The notes beneath the pieces were generated by a model. That model saw only the letters and a program-made list of their open reading frames with translations, ran no database searches and had not been told where the DNA came from. A program made the position numbers and the translations under genes. Source: Amblyornis subalaris (Eukaryota; Chordata; Aves; Passeriformes; Ptilonorhynchidae). Taken from it: a DNA stretch of 64,000 nt. The stretch spans positions 1,116,001 to 1,180,000 of the forward strand of contig JACAXG010000124.1 of assembly GCA_018881555.1 (NCBI GenBank). Reading direction: 5' to 3'. Below are positions 13,890 through 25,995 of this stretch, one piece after another (positions within the stretch are counted from its first letter, which is position 1; every line of letters begins with the position of its first letter).

Positions 13890-15001
13890 CAGCTGGGGGT
13901 GCTTAACTTGTTTTTCTCTACAGAATTTTTGGATTTCATTTGTTTCTGGCAGTTATGGAATGCAATAAAAGGAAGAATGGTGAATGAAGAGAAATGGAAC
14001 CACGTAAAACAGCAAAATCTGGACCTAGGCCAAAAAAATATGCTCCTCTGTTAATACAGATAAATTTATTTTTATGCTTTATGTTGTTTTATCAGTTCTG
14101 CTTTGCCCCAAAATGCTGTATTTGATGTCAGTAAGATAAAAGATAGCTACAGATATGTCTGCAAAATACACCAGGCAGACCTTCAGCCTTTTGGTGATCA
14201 AACCTGCCTCAAAGCAAGAAGGAAAATAAAAATGGGTTTTTAGCTGGGACAACATGTTCCTAATATGGTCCTGTTGTTTCTAGACCTGTGCTATTATTGT
14301 GTCCAAGGCTCTTAAAAAGCTCGGAACTGCACTGTGGTGTGAGGATATGACACCTCTGGTTTGGAACTTATCTGGAATTTCTTTCGTCCTGAAACCACTG
14401 TTGCACAAAAACTGTACTCACAACAGGAATTTGTGATGTTTACTGTGGGCAGCTCCACAGCTCCAGCACATTCTTAGGGAAACCGGTATGTTCTCGCTTT
14501 TAAAGTTCTTAGCAACATAAAATTTAAAAAAAGAAATAATAGGGCAATAGATGTAAAACTGTGCACCTGAGAGGGGATTTTAATAGCACTGCATCCAATT
14601 GCTGTAGAACATGCAAACAGTCCTGAGCTGCTGCTAGGGAGCACTCGTTAGGATTACAAAAAAGAGGGAGGCAAAGATGAATGTTTCAGCAGCTGAAGAG
14701 AGGTTGAAGGGCAGCTGCAGAAACTGGAATGTATGTGATGCTTCATGCAGAGACTGTGGGTTCTGCAGCTGCTTAATTCTCTATGGAACATTCCTTTTCT
14801 CATGAATATTCCTTTATTCACTGTATCTCCTCCAAAGGGGTTGGCAGTGCCACATCACAGGATCCTGTCTAGTACTCTTCAGAGTCCAACTTGCTATCAC
14901 TATTTAAGTCAGCTAAAGCTCTGAAATGATTGCTTATAGCTGGGGCAGGTTTTGATTGCTCTCCTGTCTTCCTTAGGCTATTGAAATGAAGGCAGCAGCT
15001 G
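13890..15001. promoter_or_regulatory. E-box and MCAT motif cluster, possible enhancer
   Basis: Five copies of the palindromic E-box CAGCTG are seen at 13890, 14690, 14712, 14766 and 14996. Two TEAD-type MCAT motifs lie among them: GGAATG at 14726 and CATTCC at 14789. CAGCTG is the preferred site of class II bHLH heterodimers such as MyoD/E-protein, and MCAT elements often accompany it in muscle enhancers. The motifs are seen directly and the enhancer role is inference. Short motifs recur by chance, so confidence is low. Confidence 0.2.
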
Positions 15002-15079
15002 CATTTTGCCATTCACAGTCATTTATGCCTAAAGGCTCATGTTTCCTGTCAAAAGCTGGAACCAGCGATTGTGTATGAT

Positions 15080-18000
15080 TTTTGTTCTTTAGTTTAATNG
15101 TACATCACCAATATGTTCTCATAGCACTTTCCATCTAGTAATGACTATTGATCCATTCTTCAGTCTTTCATCTTTCCATNCATCTAAGCACATTGTAACA
15201 AAACTTCCACCGATCATTTTGTATCTTAAATTACACATAAATACATATTACGGAGCTATTCAATAATCACACAGTATCAACAGCCTTACTATACAAGGGC
15301 CCAAGACAGCCAGACATCCTTAACTGTCACTGGAAATAATCACAGCAAAAAAGGAACAGAGCTAGGTTGCTACCATCTGCTTGGTCTGTTTCCTACTGCA
15401 GATTCAAAATGAAAAAAAAACCCAAACAAAGGAATTAGAAATAATGAGAAAATTTGAAAGGAAAAAAAGCCTATGATCACAACAGCAAACAATAAAAAAA
15501 CTGCCTTTCTTTTTTCTTAATAATAACATTAAAACAGGTGCAGTGACTTTAACCTTTAAATTAATTTTGTTTAAAGCATATCTTTTGATAATTAAGAACT
15601 TTATGTTCTTACATTCTAGACATCCTGATCAAGACAAACTGTAATATCTAAAAATACTTACTTTACTCTGATATACTGCCCTCTTTTTCTCTCATGGTTT
15701 TCCAAAGAAGCAAATATATCTGTGTTGAAATTAAATCTTCTTCTACTGCATCCATGCTTTCAGTTTCTATCACATTCTACTGCCACACAGCCCACAGTGC
15801 TGGATTTCTAATATTGCTAATATCACTTCCATAGCAACACACTAAGACATCATAAACTTGGCATTACCACTTTATTCCTAGATCAGGTCTAAGGAGGAGC
15901 CGATTTCAAAAGGCAGCTCTTATTAAAGCATATATACACATAATAACCAAAAGTTATTGCNAGTAGAATATGTATAATGGATTTCATAGTACTGTAAATC
16001 AGTTTCACAAATAGGTTGTCCCTTTTCAACTCTGACCAAGAACAGAGAACTTGTTTTGTTTGTGATGTTTAGAATATATTTCCCCAGCCATCCTTAAAGA
16101 GAGCACCATGTAATCACAGGGATACAATTACCAAGAAAGACAGTATTACTTATGTTTTTCACTTGCTGGATTCAGTCCACACAGTAGATACAGCACAGTG
16201 TAAAATGAGGACAACATCTGGGTCCATTCTTTAGTTGTAAATATTAAGCATGTACAAATGAATGCACAGAATGCACAAGTGAAAGAGAAGGAATTGAACT
16301 TCAAACACTGCCAAAATAATTTTATCAATAAATCTCTTAACTTTTAAGTACAAAAAGTAATATGTTAAGTAGAACACATATCATTTGGTCAGCATGCTGG
16401 CATATTTTATGATATATAATGACTAGGGACAAACGGGCTCCACTTGTTACTTCCTGGCCAGAGTCCTAAGTAATATTTTAAAATGCGGATAATGCAAGAA
16501 ACGATATACAGGCTGTACGGCCTCATGCCTTGCAAATGGGTGAATATCTCAGAAACAAAAGGTGTTATTTTAGAAGTAACTAAATCTACATTGGTTTTAC
16601 TCCGTACACTTTTCATTGGCAACAGGCACAATCACAGACGAAAATACTTCTACTCTATTTGTCTCAACAAAGGTTTTCTTTGAGGTTCATCAGGAAAACA
16701 GAACATCCAGATGTCTTGATTATGAAATAGCATGTGGAAAAGAAAAATTCACTTGTCTATTTCTAAGACATTCAAGAAAGTTCCTCTTACACCTCTAGAT
16801 AATAGGGAAGGTTCTGCAGGGGTGAATTTAAAGTAAAAAACAAACAAACAAACAAAAAAACAACGGGAAAAAGAATGAGGAGCTTTCAGTAGAGGATACC
16901 TCAGGATTTATACCAGTCCTTGCTTTGCTTAGTATATTCACAACTTGTCTGAGGAGGTTCACAATACAAGGTTATTGAGGATAGTCAGGATAGGAGCCAA
17001 CTGTGCACAACTTCAGGGAGAAAAAAAGACTGAACAATTATACTATAAAATGGCAGATAAAAATAGGTGTAGAAAGACAGTGATGCATATGGGAAAAAAA
17101 ATCTGAGTTTCACATATACGACACTTAACGTTAAGCTCTCTCAGGAGTGGTTTTCACTACTTCGGCTCAAAGCTCAGGAAAAATGAAAAAAAAGGGAAAT
17201 GAATTGAAGAAACAATAAGGAAAAGAACAAAATGGAAAACATTGTCATGCTGTCATTGAAACGCATAATGCACTGATTTCTTGAATACTGTAAGCATCAT
17301 TCATTTCATCTCAGTAAATTTATGGAGTAATTGGGAAAAGTCCAGAGAAAAGAAATTGGTGTGATTTTAGACTAGAATCCTTCAGCCTGGAAAATGGACA
17401 GTTTAGAGGAAGAAAGATGGACATCTACATATTATTAAAAAAGTGAAGAGAGGCAAGAGGAAAACAGTAATTAACAGCCTTTTCCAAGAAATGTGGAAGA
17501 TCAAATTAAACAAGAATGCAGATAGAAAACAAATATGGTGGGTTTTCATTAACTTTTACTGTTGTTGTTTTTTGGTGTGGTTTTTTTTTTGTTTAGTTTC
17601 TTTGCTGGTTTGGGGTTTGGTTTTTTGTTTGTTTTTGTTACTGCATGGTCACATGTTTAATTAATCTGTGGAACTTCTTGCTGTTAAGATCTTGAGGACA
17701 CTAAAAAGAGGACACTAAAATCTTATGTGGGTTAAGTCTCCTTAGAATTGAAACAGTGCAAGGACTTTTAAAGAGCTGACAAAAGAGTGTGGGCTAATGA
17801 GTATCTGAGGCACCAATTGTGTGCTGGAAGAAGCATGGTCAGGAGTTCAGGCTAATACCCTGCTCTTGTCAGTCTTTGGTTTCATAATACACTACTCTCA
17901 GTAGTCAGTGTGGCTGATACTTCCAAAGGAATCTAATATATTTTCCCATATGTCACTGGATGTTTTTCTAAGTCCATATGAAACCTTAGGCTGCATGCTA

Positions 18001-18706
18001 CCTGGAAAGAGTGTTCTTGCCCATGAAACCTAAATTTTAAGATCTGCCTTACAAATTGTAACCAGAAGAATAATTCAGTAGGCAAGACATAACCAAGCCA
18101 CAGCCTCACATTTATTCAGCATGCAATTTGTCCTTGTTCCAACATGGAAGGAACTGACAACTCCTTACTTCTTTCAGGAAAAAGAAACAGCAATTGTTCA
18201 CTGTCAGGGACAGCATATTAGTTATCCATTAATTAAAACATGTCAAACAAGCTTTTTAACAGTTAGAAACCTTCAGTTTAATATCTGAATATCAGGCAGA
18301 CTTATAAATTGAAACTCACTGAAACAAAGTATAACCTAGAAAACATCCTGGAAAAGGGAATTTCCACTTATGCATATTAAAAACCTTAATTGCTTTGGAT
18401 TGCAGTTAGTATTTTATGTAGGGAAATAAAAAAATTGTTGGGTTCTTTTTTTGGTCAGTGTTCCTTCAAAATAAATAGTTTTGCATAACAAAGTGAGAAC
18501 ATGAATTAATGAGCAGGATAAAAAAATTCTTTTCCCCAGTTTCTGCATCGTTATGATATTTAACCTTTTCTTTTGCCTTTCTCTGCTTATAATTAAATAT
18601 GTCTGTTTTAATTTAAACTTGCATTTACACACATGCAAATGTTTGAGTAGCGTGGCAAAGGTTATCTTTCTTTGAATTCCAGATGCTACATGACAAAAAC
18701 CTTATC
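15080..18706. other. AT-rich non-coding DNA
   Basis: No supported gene or mobile element. Minor features are a CAAA-type simple repeat (about 16836-16857), a T/G-rich tract (about 17559-17640) and a 14-base-period tandem duplication of GAGGACACTAAAA (17694-17720). The short frames here have no recognisable similarity. Confidence 0.55.
17559..17640 (+). repeat. T/G-rich low-complexity tract
   Basis: About 80 bases consist almost entirely of T runs interrupted by G and GG. The phenylalanine-, leucine- and valine-rich frame that crosses it is a product of the low complexity. Confidence 0.8.
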
Positions 18707-18712
18707 GTTCAC
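18707..18712 (+). repeat. Target-site duplication, left copy (GTTCAC)
   Basis: This six-base direct repeat is identical to 19290-19295 and flanks the LTR between them. Six bases is the duplication length typical of ERVK-type (class II) avian retroviral integration. Confidence 0.85.
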
Positions 18713-19063
18713 TGTGGTGGTTGGGCCCGCAGCCAAAGAGGCTGTGAAGGTGGGGCCAGCCACAGAGGTGTAAAAGTCTAGACTCTCCCCTATATTGTAA
18801 TGGCAGGAAGGGTCTCCCCCATCTAGGCTTGGTAATGGTATGTTCCCCTATTTGGTTTGTTCCTCCTAGCTGTCAATCTCTGTATCCATTTATGGTTGTA
18901 TTCTGGAAAGTTCTCCCTTCCTCGATGCTCTATTCCCCCTGTTCCCCTGCTCCTCCCCTCACCTACCCTCATTGGTTTATGTATTGTAGTCCCGCCTTTC
19001 CCTCCTCCCTCTTACCCCTATGTGATTGGTTCTGAGTATTTTCTCCACCCCTATTTGGTTCTG

Positions 19064-19070
19064 TATAAAA
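19064..19070 (+). promoter_or_regulatory. LTR TATA box
   Basis: TATAAAA lies in the middle of the LTR, 48 bases before the end of the AATAAA-proximal region. It would have driven proviral transcription in the plus direction. Confidence 0.7.
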
Positions 19071-19117
19071 CCTTGTGTCACCCTATTCTTTTGGCTCTCC
19101 TTCCCTGACCCCCCACC

Positions 19118-19123
19118 AATAAA
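19118..19123 (+). terminator. LTR polyadenylation signal
   Basis: AATAAA lies downstream of the TATA box within the LTR, in the order expected for U3-R-U5. The short spacing implies a short R region. Confidence 0.7.
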
Positions 19124-19289
19124 CACCTGCTGTGGAACATCATAAGGAGAGTCCGCCTCCTAACTCTTTACCTCCAGTCTTAAGGCGCTGAGTGTGCTGA
19201 CCACCGCACACTGCNCCGAGGCACCACTGGGCCCGGACAGCTCTTGGGAAGGTTGCAGCACCTAATCATCAGAGTGCCTTACTACTACA

Positions 19290-19295
19290 GTTCAC
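19290..19295 (+). repeat. Target-site duplication, right copy (GTTCAC)
   Basis: Exact copy of the hexamer at 18707-18712, directly after the terminal CA of the LTR. Confidence 0.85.
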
Positions 19296-22200
19296 TTCAC
19301 TATATATAATCTTTTTTAAATGAAATCTTAAAAGATTTTTTTTCTATCTGCATGGATTAACTTGTTTTTCCAACTGAAAGCATGAAGGTATTCTGACTAG
19401 ACGAAAAAAGAACACTTCTGGGGCTGAACTTCATTCTCCACTATGCCTGTTGTTGGTTGAATTCCAAGGAAGTTCTACTTTTACTTGCTTGGGAAACGTA
19501 TCAAGATGTAAACCTGATGTACACTGAGTGCACAGATTTACCCAACTGCTCCAGAATCATATCACTCCAATTTAAGAACAAGATTATATGCCTAAATACA
19601 AAAAAATTTCAGAACTTGATAGAAAATGAATCTGTAAAGACACTCAGGAAGGTGCTGAGATCCAAACCTAACACTGCTAAAAGGATTACCACCAGTCAGA
19701 GTTTTCATCAGGCATTCAGTCCTTGACACTATTTCTGCAGAAGCAAAAAAATACCAGTCATGTAAGTTTAGTTTTGTGGTTCATTCACCAGAACCACTGT
19801 AAAGGACTGTAGTGATTTTGAGATAATATTGTGATTGTAGTTATGGTATCTCCTTCATTTACCGTGAGCTCAATATTATTTTAAAAATATGGAGGGATAT
19901 TTTTTTCAGACTAAGCAAAAAGGGAGGAAGATCACACATGTACTTTGCAGTTCTTCTATTTAACAATCGGTACAGCTCTTTTCCTCCTTAAAATGTCAAA
20001 TATTGGGTCTCATTTGGCACTACTCTCTCAGCATATTTAGTTTTGTGCACAAGTGCTATACTTTTGCAGATAAAACCATGGTTTTGCTATGCTGCTGAAA
20101 AGAGTTTTGAAATATAGATACATATTTTGCACGGTTGTCACATANGTACTTTCAAATGCACAAAAATAGGACTCTCTCTCCTGAATTTCTCACAAATCTA
20201 TGAGCTGTGTTCTCTTGTCCTCCACTGGAAGTTAGCTACTACAGGGCAGTAACAGGCTCAATGCCACATAAATTACCATTTCAGGTTACCATTTAAAGCA
20301 ATTGTTTTCTCATCAAGACTTGTTTAAAACACAATGCAGAAAGTCAGTTAAATTTTTTTGTTATTTCTTAAACTAATCTGTATTCTTAGTGACAACTGTA
20401 GAGTAAACCATAATATATTCTTTTTCTTTTCCATTTTTCTTTAATGCTCATCTGTTGCTTCTGTAATATTCAAGTGATAAAAGCATGTTTCCTGCATTTA
20501 ATTGCATTATTTCACCTAAAATGGCCATAACACTCCTTCAATTAGCAGTTGAAAAGTCCACTACAATAAGTCATTTATTGTGATATTTGTCTGAGACAGT
20601 GTTGTAAAACCTGATGCATTTGAGGCTTTCTTTATTTTTTCTGAAGAGGTGATTTTCCCCTCAAATAGCTCAGTACCTATTTCCACTCAGTAACAAAGTG
20701 AATGAGAAGATAGGTGAGTAGCTGAAATAAAATATCCTGCAAATGAAGAGTATCCTGATGGAACAGCTCGTTTAAAAACCAAAGCAGATTTCAAAGTATT
20801 GGCTTTAAAAATAGACCCAAACAGGATGAATGAGCTAAATATTTCAACTTCTGAAATTTATGTTTGGTTTAAATATTTTAACAGAGTTTTTAGTTTAGAA
20901 TTATTTTTCTCTAATTCTATGATAATGGAAATTGTAATGAAATACTTTATCTACCTTAGTGGGAAGGCTCATCTTGTGTGACTGGCTTTTGGTAAATATC
21001 AGGAGCACAGACTGGAAGGAAATTGAAATAATTAATAGATAAACTTACTTACAGCTGAAACCTTATACAAATCTTGTAACTAGAAGNTTTCATTGATACG
21101 ATAGTCAAAAGATCAGGTCATAGAAGATGTCTCCANTTTTTCTATTGGTCAGAGCAGTAATTTTTCAATATCTCATAAGAATTTTTTGGCATGTTAACCT
21201 AGACATCCCATACACCAAAATTCCAATGATATCTTCTAACTCAGGTACAGGGTCAACAGATGAAGAGAAACTACTCCTCTAGATGAATATAAACTTCAAA
21301 TTTATTTTCTTCCTTATACTGAGCTATAAAAGACACCTCTTGTCACACTGGATAAAAAAAGTCTCTTTCGGTTTCAACTATTGCAGTCAATAAAGTAGTT
21401 TTGTGCATTTCTGACATAGTAACCTTTGGTAAGGTAGTAATACATTTTAGACGTAGCACATCTCACATTACTATCTGTGATATGCAAGCCTTAAAACATC
21501 TGTGGTTTAGTTTTCTTCAGTGGTTTGCATTTTTGTAACAAATACATTATTTCTACATGTATTTTAGGTGCAGTATAGCTATTACAAAAAATATGACATA
21601 AGACTGTAACTAAGCCCATTTTGTCATAAAGTATATATATATCCTATATATGTAAATGCAAGAAAGCATGGAATGAAGAAGATATAACAGGACACCGCCA
21701 GCATGCTTCATGACTACTCACTTTTTTCTTTTTTTCACTGAGGTCCACTTTCCAGTATTGAGGTCCACTCTGTACTGGATCTGTATGTGAAGCTGATAGC
21801 ATGCCAAAATGCCAGAGGACAGCAATTGGGGATGTTTATTATAGATGAAAGAGTTCAGTTTTTCAAGATCTGATCCCATAATAGCTGGAAACATGTAGGG
21901 CTTTTTGTCCAAACAGGTATGACTGAGCAAGCAAAATTGAAATTATTTGCCTTATTTTCTAAAATATTTGATATTAATATTGTATACCTTATCAGAAATG
22001 GAATATTGGATACAGTATTTTTTTTAATTAGAGTAAATGATAAGTACAAAGTAACTCCTCTGTCTCCAATGCTACATACTATGTTAACATGTTATGATCT
22101 GAACAAAATAATTTTTCATTGGTCTGTGCTATGTCTACTTTCATTACTGATCCACACGAAACAGGTGTGGCCCAGAGCACAGTAATTCTGGAAGATCTAT

Positions 22201-25200
22201 GATTAACCTGAAAAAATAGTAGACAAGTTTTTGTAATCAACACCGCCTTTTTCGAAACATAGGGAGGCATATGTATAAACCTTTAGTTTTGATACAGATT
22301 ATATTTTTAGCTATAAAAATACACAGATTGTTCAATTTTCATTAAATATTCTGATATTGTCCTGATAAACTAGTCCCAAAACTATATAGGGAAATTGTTT
22401 TAAATGAGCTTGCAACCTTTCGGAAAAACAACAAAAAAAACCCCCAAAAACCTACAAAGAGGATAAAAAAACTACCTAAATTGCTTATATTGCTTTACTA
22501 TATTAATAAATAACATACGAACTGAAGACTTGGTAAAATTGGCTTTGATACAAAAAAATGTAACTACTGCTGTCCTCAAGTAATTTTCTAAGTTTTTAAT
22601 ATANCTTCATAAATGAAAGATATTTCAGTGCCATATATAATATACAGTAGATGACTGAATATATGTCTTTGATGTGATAATATTAATACCTTTGTTTTCA
22701 CATTCATTCAATCATCTCTCTGATGAAAAATTCTGGATGCTAATTTATAATCTTGCCTGTTTAGAAAAAAAAATATTTACTCTCATAAGAAAACCTTGTG
22801 GCTATTTTACCATTAGTCATAGCTGGCTGTCTTCTACACAGGAAAGACACTAACTGTACTGTGTACTACATATGCAATTTTATTAATGTCACAAGTTGGA
22901 ATAGTGAAGACATATTTAACTCTGAAATATTTACTATTGTTGTTTGTTTTTTCAGAACTTCCATAGTTTGTGAGTCTTTTGATGTGTTATAGTAATGACC
23001 ATGAGAGAAGTTGAAAGGATAAAAAAATATGGATTCTTCAGCTCCAACACAGAAAAACTTTGATTAATTCCCATATATGTTTTCATGTGCCATTGAATTT
23101 CTTTAGTTAGAAAACTAAATAACAGTAATGAAATATTAAAGAATGGTCTATACTCACTGTGCTTTTCATTAGGACAGAAACATTTTGCCATGAATGCTTG
23201 CCAGAACACACATTCTTGTAAAATTTCTTTAACAGTTTGGCAAGGTAGATAGTTTCACATTGTTAATATCAGAGAATCACCACAGTGTTGGTGGCTTTAG
23301 AGAAAACACAGTGTAAAAGAAGGGGCTTTGGACACTTCAAATCACAAGTTACAAATCTGCATGGCTGTGATTCAGTTCAGTAAATACCACCATAGCACCC
23401 CNTTTAGACACGGCAATATTTACAATGAGATTTCCCTATGTAAAGCTAAAATCAGTGATTCCTACTGTTTCAGTAACATGTGCATGACCATGCAAGTCAG
23501 TGCCCAGTAAAAACAGAAAGATTCTGTCTGTGAAACAGAGAATACAATTTTTTTTAGCAGAAGAATATGCTCCACCACAGAAAAAAGAAATGAACTAATG
23601 AAAATAAACCCATCAACTCATTCTAAAATTTCAAACATATAAAGCCATTTAGCTTGGTATAATACAACAAAAATTGTCAATGACAAAGTTATTTTTATTT
23701 TTATTAATTTGAAGCTAACCAAAATGTCTTAGTTATACAAGTTCTTAAACAAATATTTAAAGAAGTAGAAATTCTGACCCAAAATTTTAACCCAAAATAC
23801 CATGTGCTCTAGAGAATATGAAGGTCTGAATATGAATATATTAACCTTTTAAACTTACTCTAAATTTTTCAGTGACTGTGAAAAATAAAGTACAAAACCT
23901 GTATACTTAGCAACAGAATAACTTTCTACATGATAACTTGTTTACTGATGAGCTTGAAATCTTCCTGGTCAATGAAATGGAATCTTAACTTAGAATTATT
24001 CTAACCAAACTAATTTTAAATTTGTTCTCTCTGAACTACAGTGGATGCTGAGAGTTTTTGGTCCTTGGTTCAAAAAAAAAAAAAAAATCAGGCTTTTTTT
24101 TGTTTTTTAATTTAAGTTGAATTTGATTCAATTTAATGATCATGATAATTCCCAGGCAGTGACAACACCACAATGATATGAGCCTTAATGCAATATACAC
24201 TAGCATAGCCATATAGAAAATATAGCTTTTATAAAGTACATTAGTACAGAAACTTGAAATGGATAACAAATCCCATATATGTGCTTGTCCACTCAGGTTT
24301 TATGTCAGGACACTGGAAGGTCTTACAGGCTATTGCACATGTGTACCTGTTTTACCACCCATGAACTACTGCAGAAATTTTGTGAGTACATGATTAAATG
24401 CCTGTATGTTTCTCCTTCATTCTCTTGCCAAGTGTCTTGTTGATATAGATGACCATATCTATTTCTCTACCTGTTTCGCTACAGAAATGTCCTTCTTCTA
24501 GAACCAGAAAAGACTTGGCTCTGTTTTATTCGTGAATGACAAGTCATCAATGTTACTTGCATCGTCTCGATTTAATAAGTGGGGTCACCTCAAGTACATT
24601 ATATCCCCCAGGCAGCAAAAATTTAACAGCTCCATAAATGTGTCAAGATGACAAAAACCTCATAAAGTTGATATAAATTTAATATGAGTGACCACTATTC
24701 TAGATTTTCCCGCAGGTATCAGTAAAATTACTTTTTTTCCTTTCTTTTTTTCATTCTTTTTATTAACAGCTTCTGCAGTTACCACACAGAAGAATACTTA
24801 AATTATAGTACAGTGCATTCCCATTTATTTTAGAAAGCATTTTAAATAAATTGACATCCATATACTGTAAAATATGCTGTTGGCAGCCTTCTTTGTTTTG
24901 TTCAGTAGCTGAGGCACAAATTTTAAATAATCAGAGCAATATTTCACTGGATGTGGATAAAAAAAGTTAGTTATTTNGTTTTTGAAAACAAAAAATAAAA
25001 AAAGTCATACCTTTCAGAGCTTCAATATTGCCTATTCAACTCTACCTGTCCCCCAAGGAAAAAAAGTCAATATTACAGAGGAATACCTATAAAACTAAAA
25101 GTTAGACTTGAATTTCAAAATCCTTAGTCACAGGAAATGCCTAAGCAGTAAAGACACATTGTTGGTTGCTTTCTACATTTCAGTGGAAGGTCTTGTTGAG

Positions 25201-25508
25201 AATTTTAAGGATTATTGTTAAAAGAGAAATTGGGTGGCTTGAAAACACTATAGAAAATCATGTGTCTGAACCACAGTCCGAGAAGGTGGTAATTAAAATC
25301 AAGAACTAGTATGGTATGCAACACTGTCTTCAGTTCCACACTAAATCATAGACTAAACAAATAACACAGTAAAAGGTGCTTACTTTTACTTTTCTTCCAT
25401 GTCTTTCTTCTTTTTCTTGAAATATGTTCCATGCTGGGAAGAATTGTGACAGTAGCAAAGAATTTTACTATTTTTGTCTTAGCACTTTATATCCAGAATC
25501 AAGACAAT
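19296..25508. other. AT-rich non-coding DNA
   Basis: No supported gene. The 89-codon frame at 19457-19726 (+) is the longest open frame here but has no recognisable domain or splice context. There are A/T homopolymers, including an A run followed closely by a T run at about 24070-24112. No mobile element was recognised. Confidence 0.55.
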
Positions 25509-25995
25509 CCTGTATCATAGACAATTCTGTATCATAGAAACACGGAATATCCTGAGTTGGAAGGGACCCACAAGGATCACCAAATCCAATTCCTGGCTCT
25601 GCACAGGGTAACTGCAAGAGTCACACCATGTGCCTGAGAGCCTTGTCCAAACCCTTTTTGAATTCTGTCATGGCCACTTCCCTGGGGAGCCTGTTCCAGT
25701 GCCCAACCACCCTCTCAGTGAAGAAACTCTATGTGAAGAAACTTTCCCTTGCCCAGCTAGGGACGCTGTGCATGATGCATCCCAGGACAAGGATGGCCCT
25801 TTTGGCTGCCAAGGTATAATGACTCATATTCAACTTCCCATCGACCAGGACCCCCAGGTCCCTGTTAGTGGTGCTGCTCTCCAGCCTTTCATTCCCTAGT
25901 CCATCTGTACATCCAGGGTTGCCCTGTCCCACATACAGAAACTGACACTTGCCCTTGCAATTTTTATTCAAAATTCTGACCATGTTAAATTTCCA
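25509..25995 (-). mobile_element. CR1 LINE 3' fragment with internal deletion
   Basis: CR1 is the dominant avian non-LTR retrotransposon. The 3' end is at the left, with two degenerate copies of the terminal octamer-type motif (TCATAGAA-like). Next come the 3' untranslated segment and the end of ORF2. On the minus strand the frame has typical CR1 ORF2 segments such as KDLGVLVD-like (here RDLGVLVDGKLNMS) followed by the LGCI...SV motif. It then jumps directly to the FFTERV-like region near the ORF2 end. The intervening few hundred bases present in full copies, and in the copy at 31.5 kb, are missing. GTGAAGAAACT is duplicated at 25718 and 25733, beside the junction. The copy is 5'-truncated and inactive. 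Confidence 0.93.

Larger units (their letters stand above)
18713..19289 (+). mobile_element. Solo LTR of an ERVK-type endogenous retrovirus
   Basis: The 577-base element begins TGTGGTGG and ends CTACTACA. These ends form an imperfect terminal inverted repeat and carry the canonical TG...CA ends. A perfect GTTCAC duplication flanks it. Internal signals run in the plus direction: several ATTGG or TTTGG boxes (inverted CCAAT-like) in a pyrimidine-rich U3, TATAAAA at 19064-19070, and AATAAA at 19118-19123. No gag, pol or env sequence adjoins it, so this is a solo LTR left by recombination between the two LTRs of a provirus. The perfect duplication suggests moderate age. The class follows from duplication length; the exact family is not named. 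Confidence 0.88.

Noticed and set aside
18829..19108. Two proline/serine-rich frames (+)
   Set aside because: Both lie inside the U3 region of the solo LTR and follow from its pyrimidine-rich sequence.
24070..24112. A run followed by T run as a retrogene tail or terminator
   Set aside because: No retroposed body or flanking duplication was found. A/T homopolymers are common in this window.
25628..25899. Plus-strand frames over the CR1 copy
   Set aside because: They are antisense to CR1 ORF2 and have no independent support.
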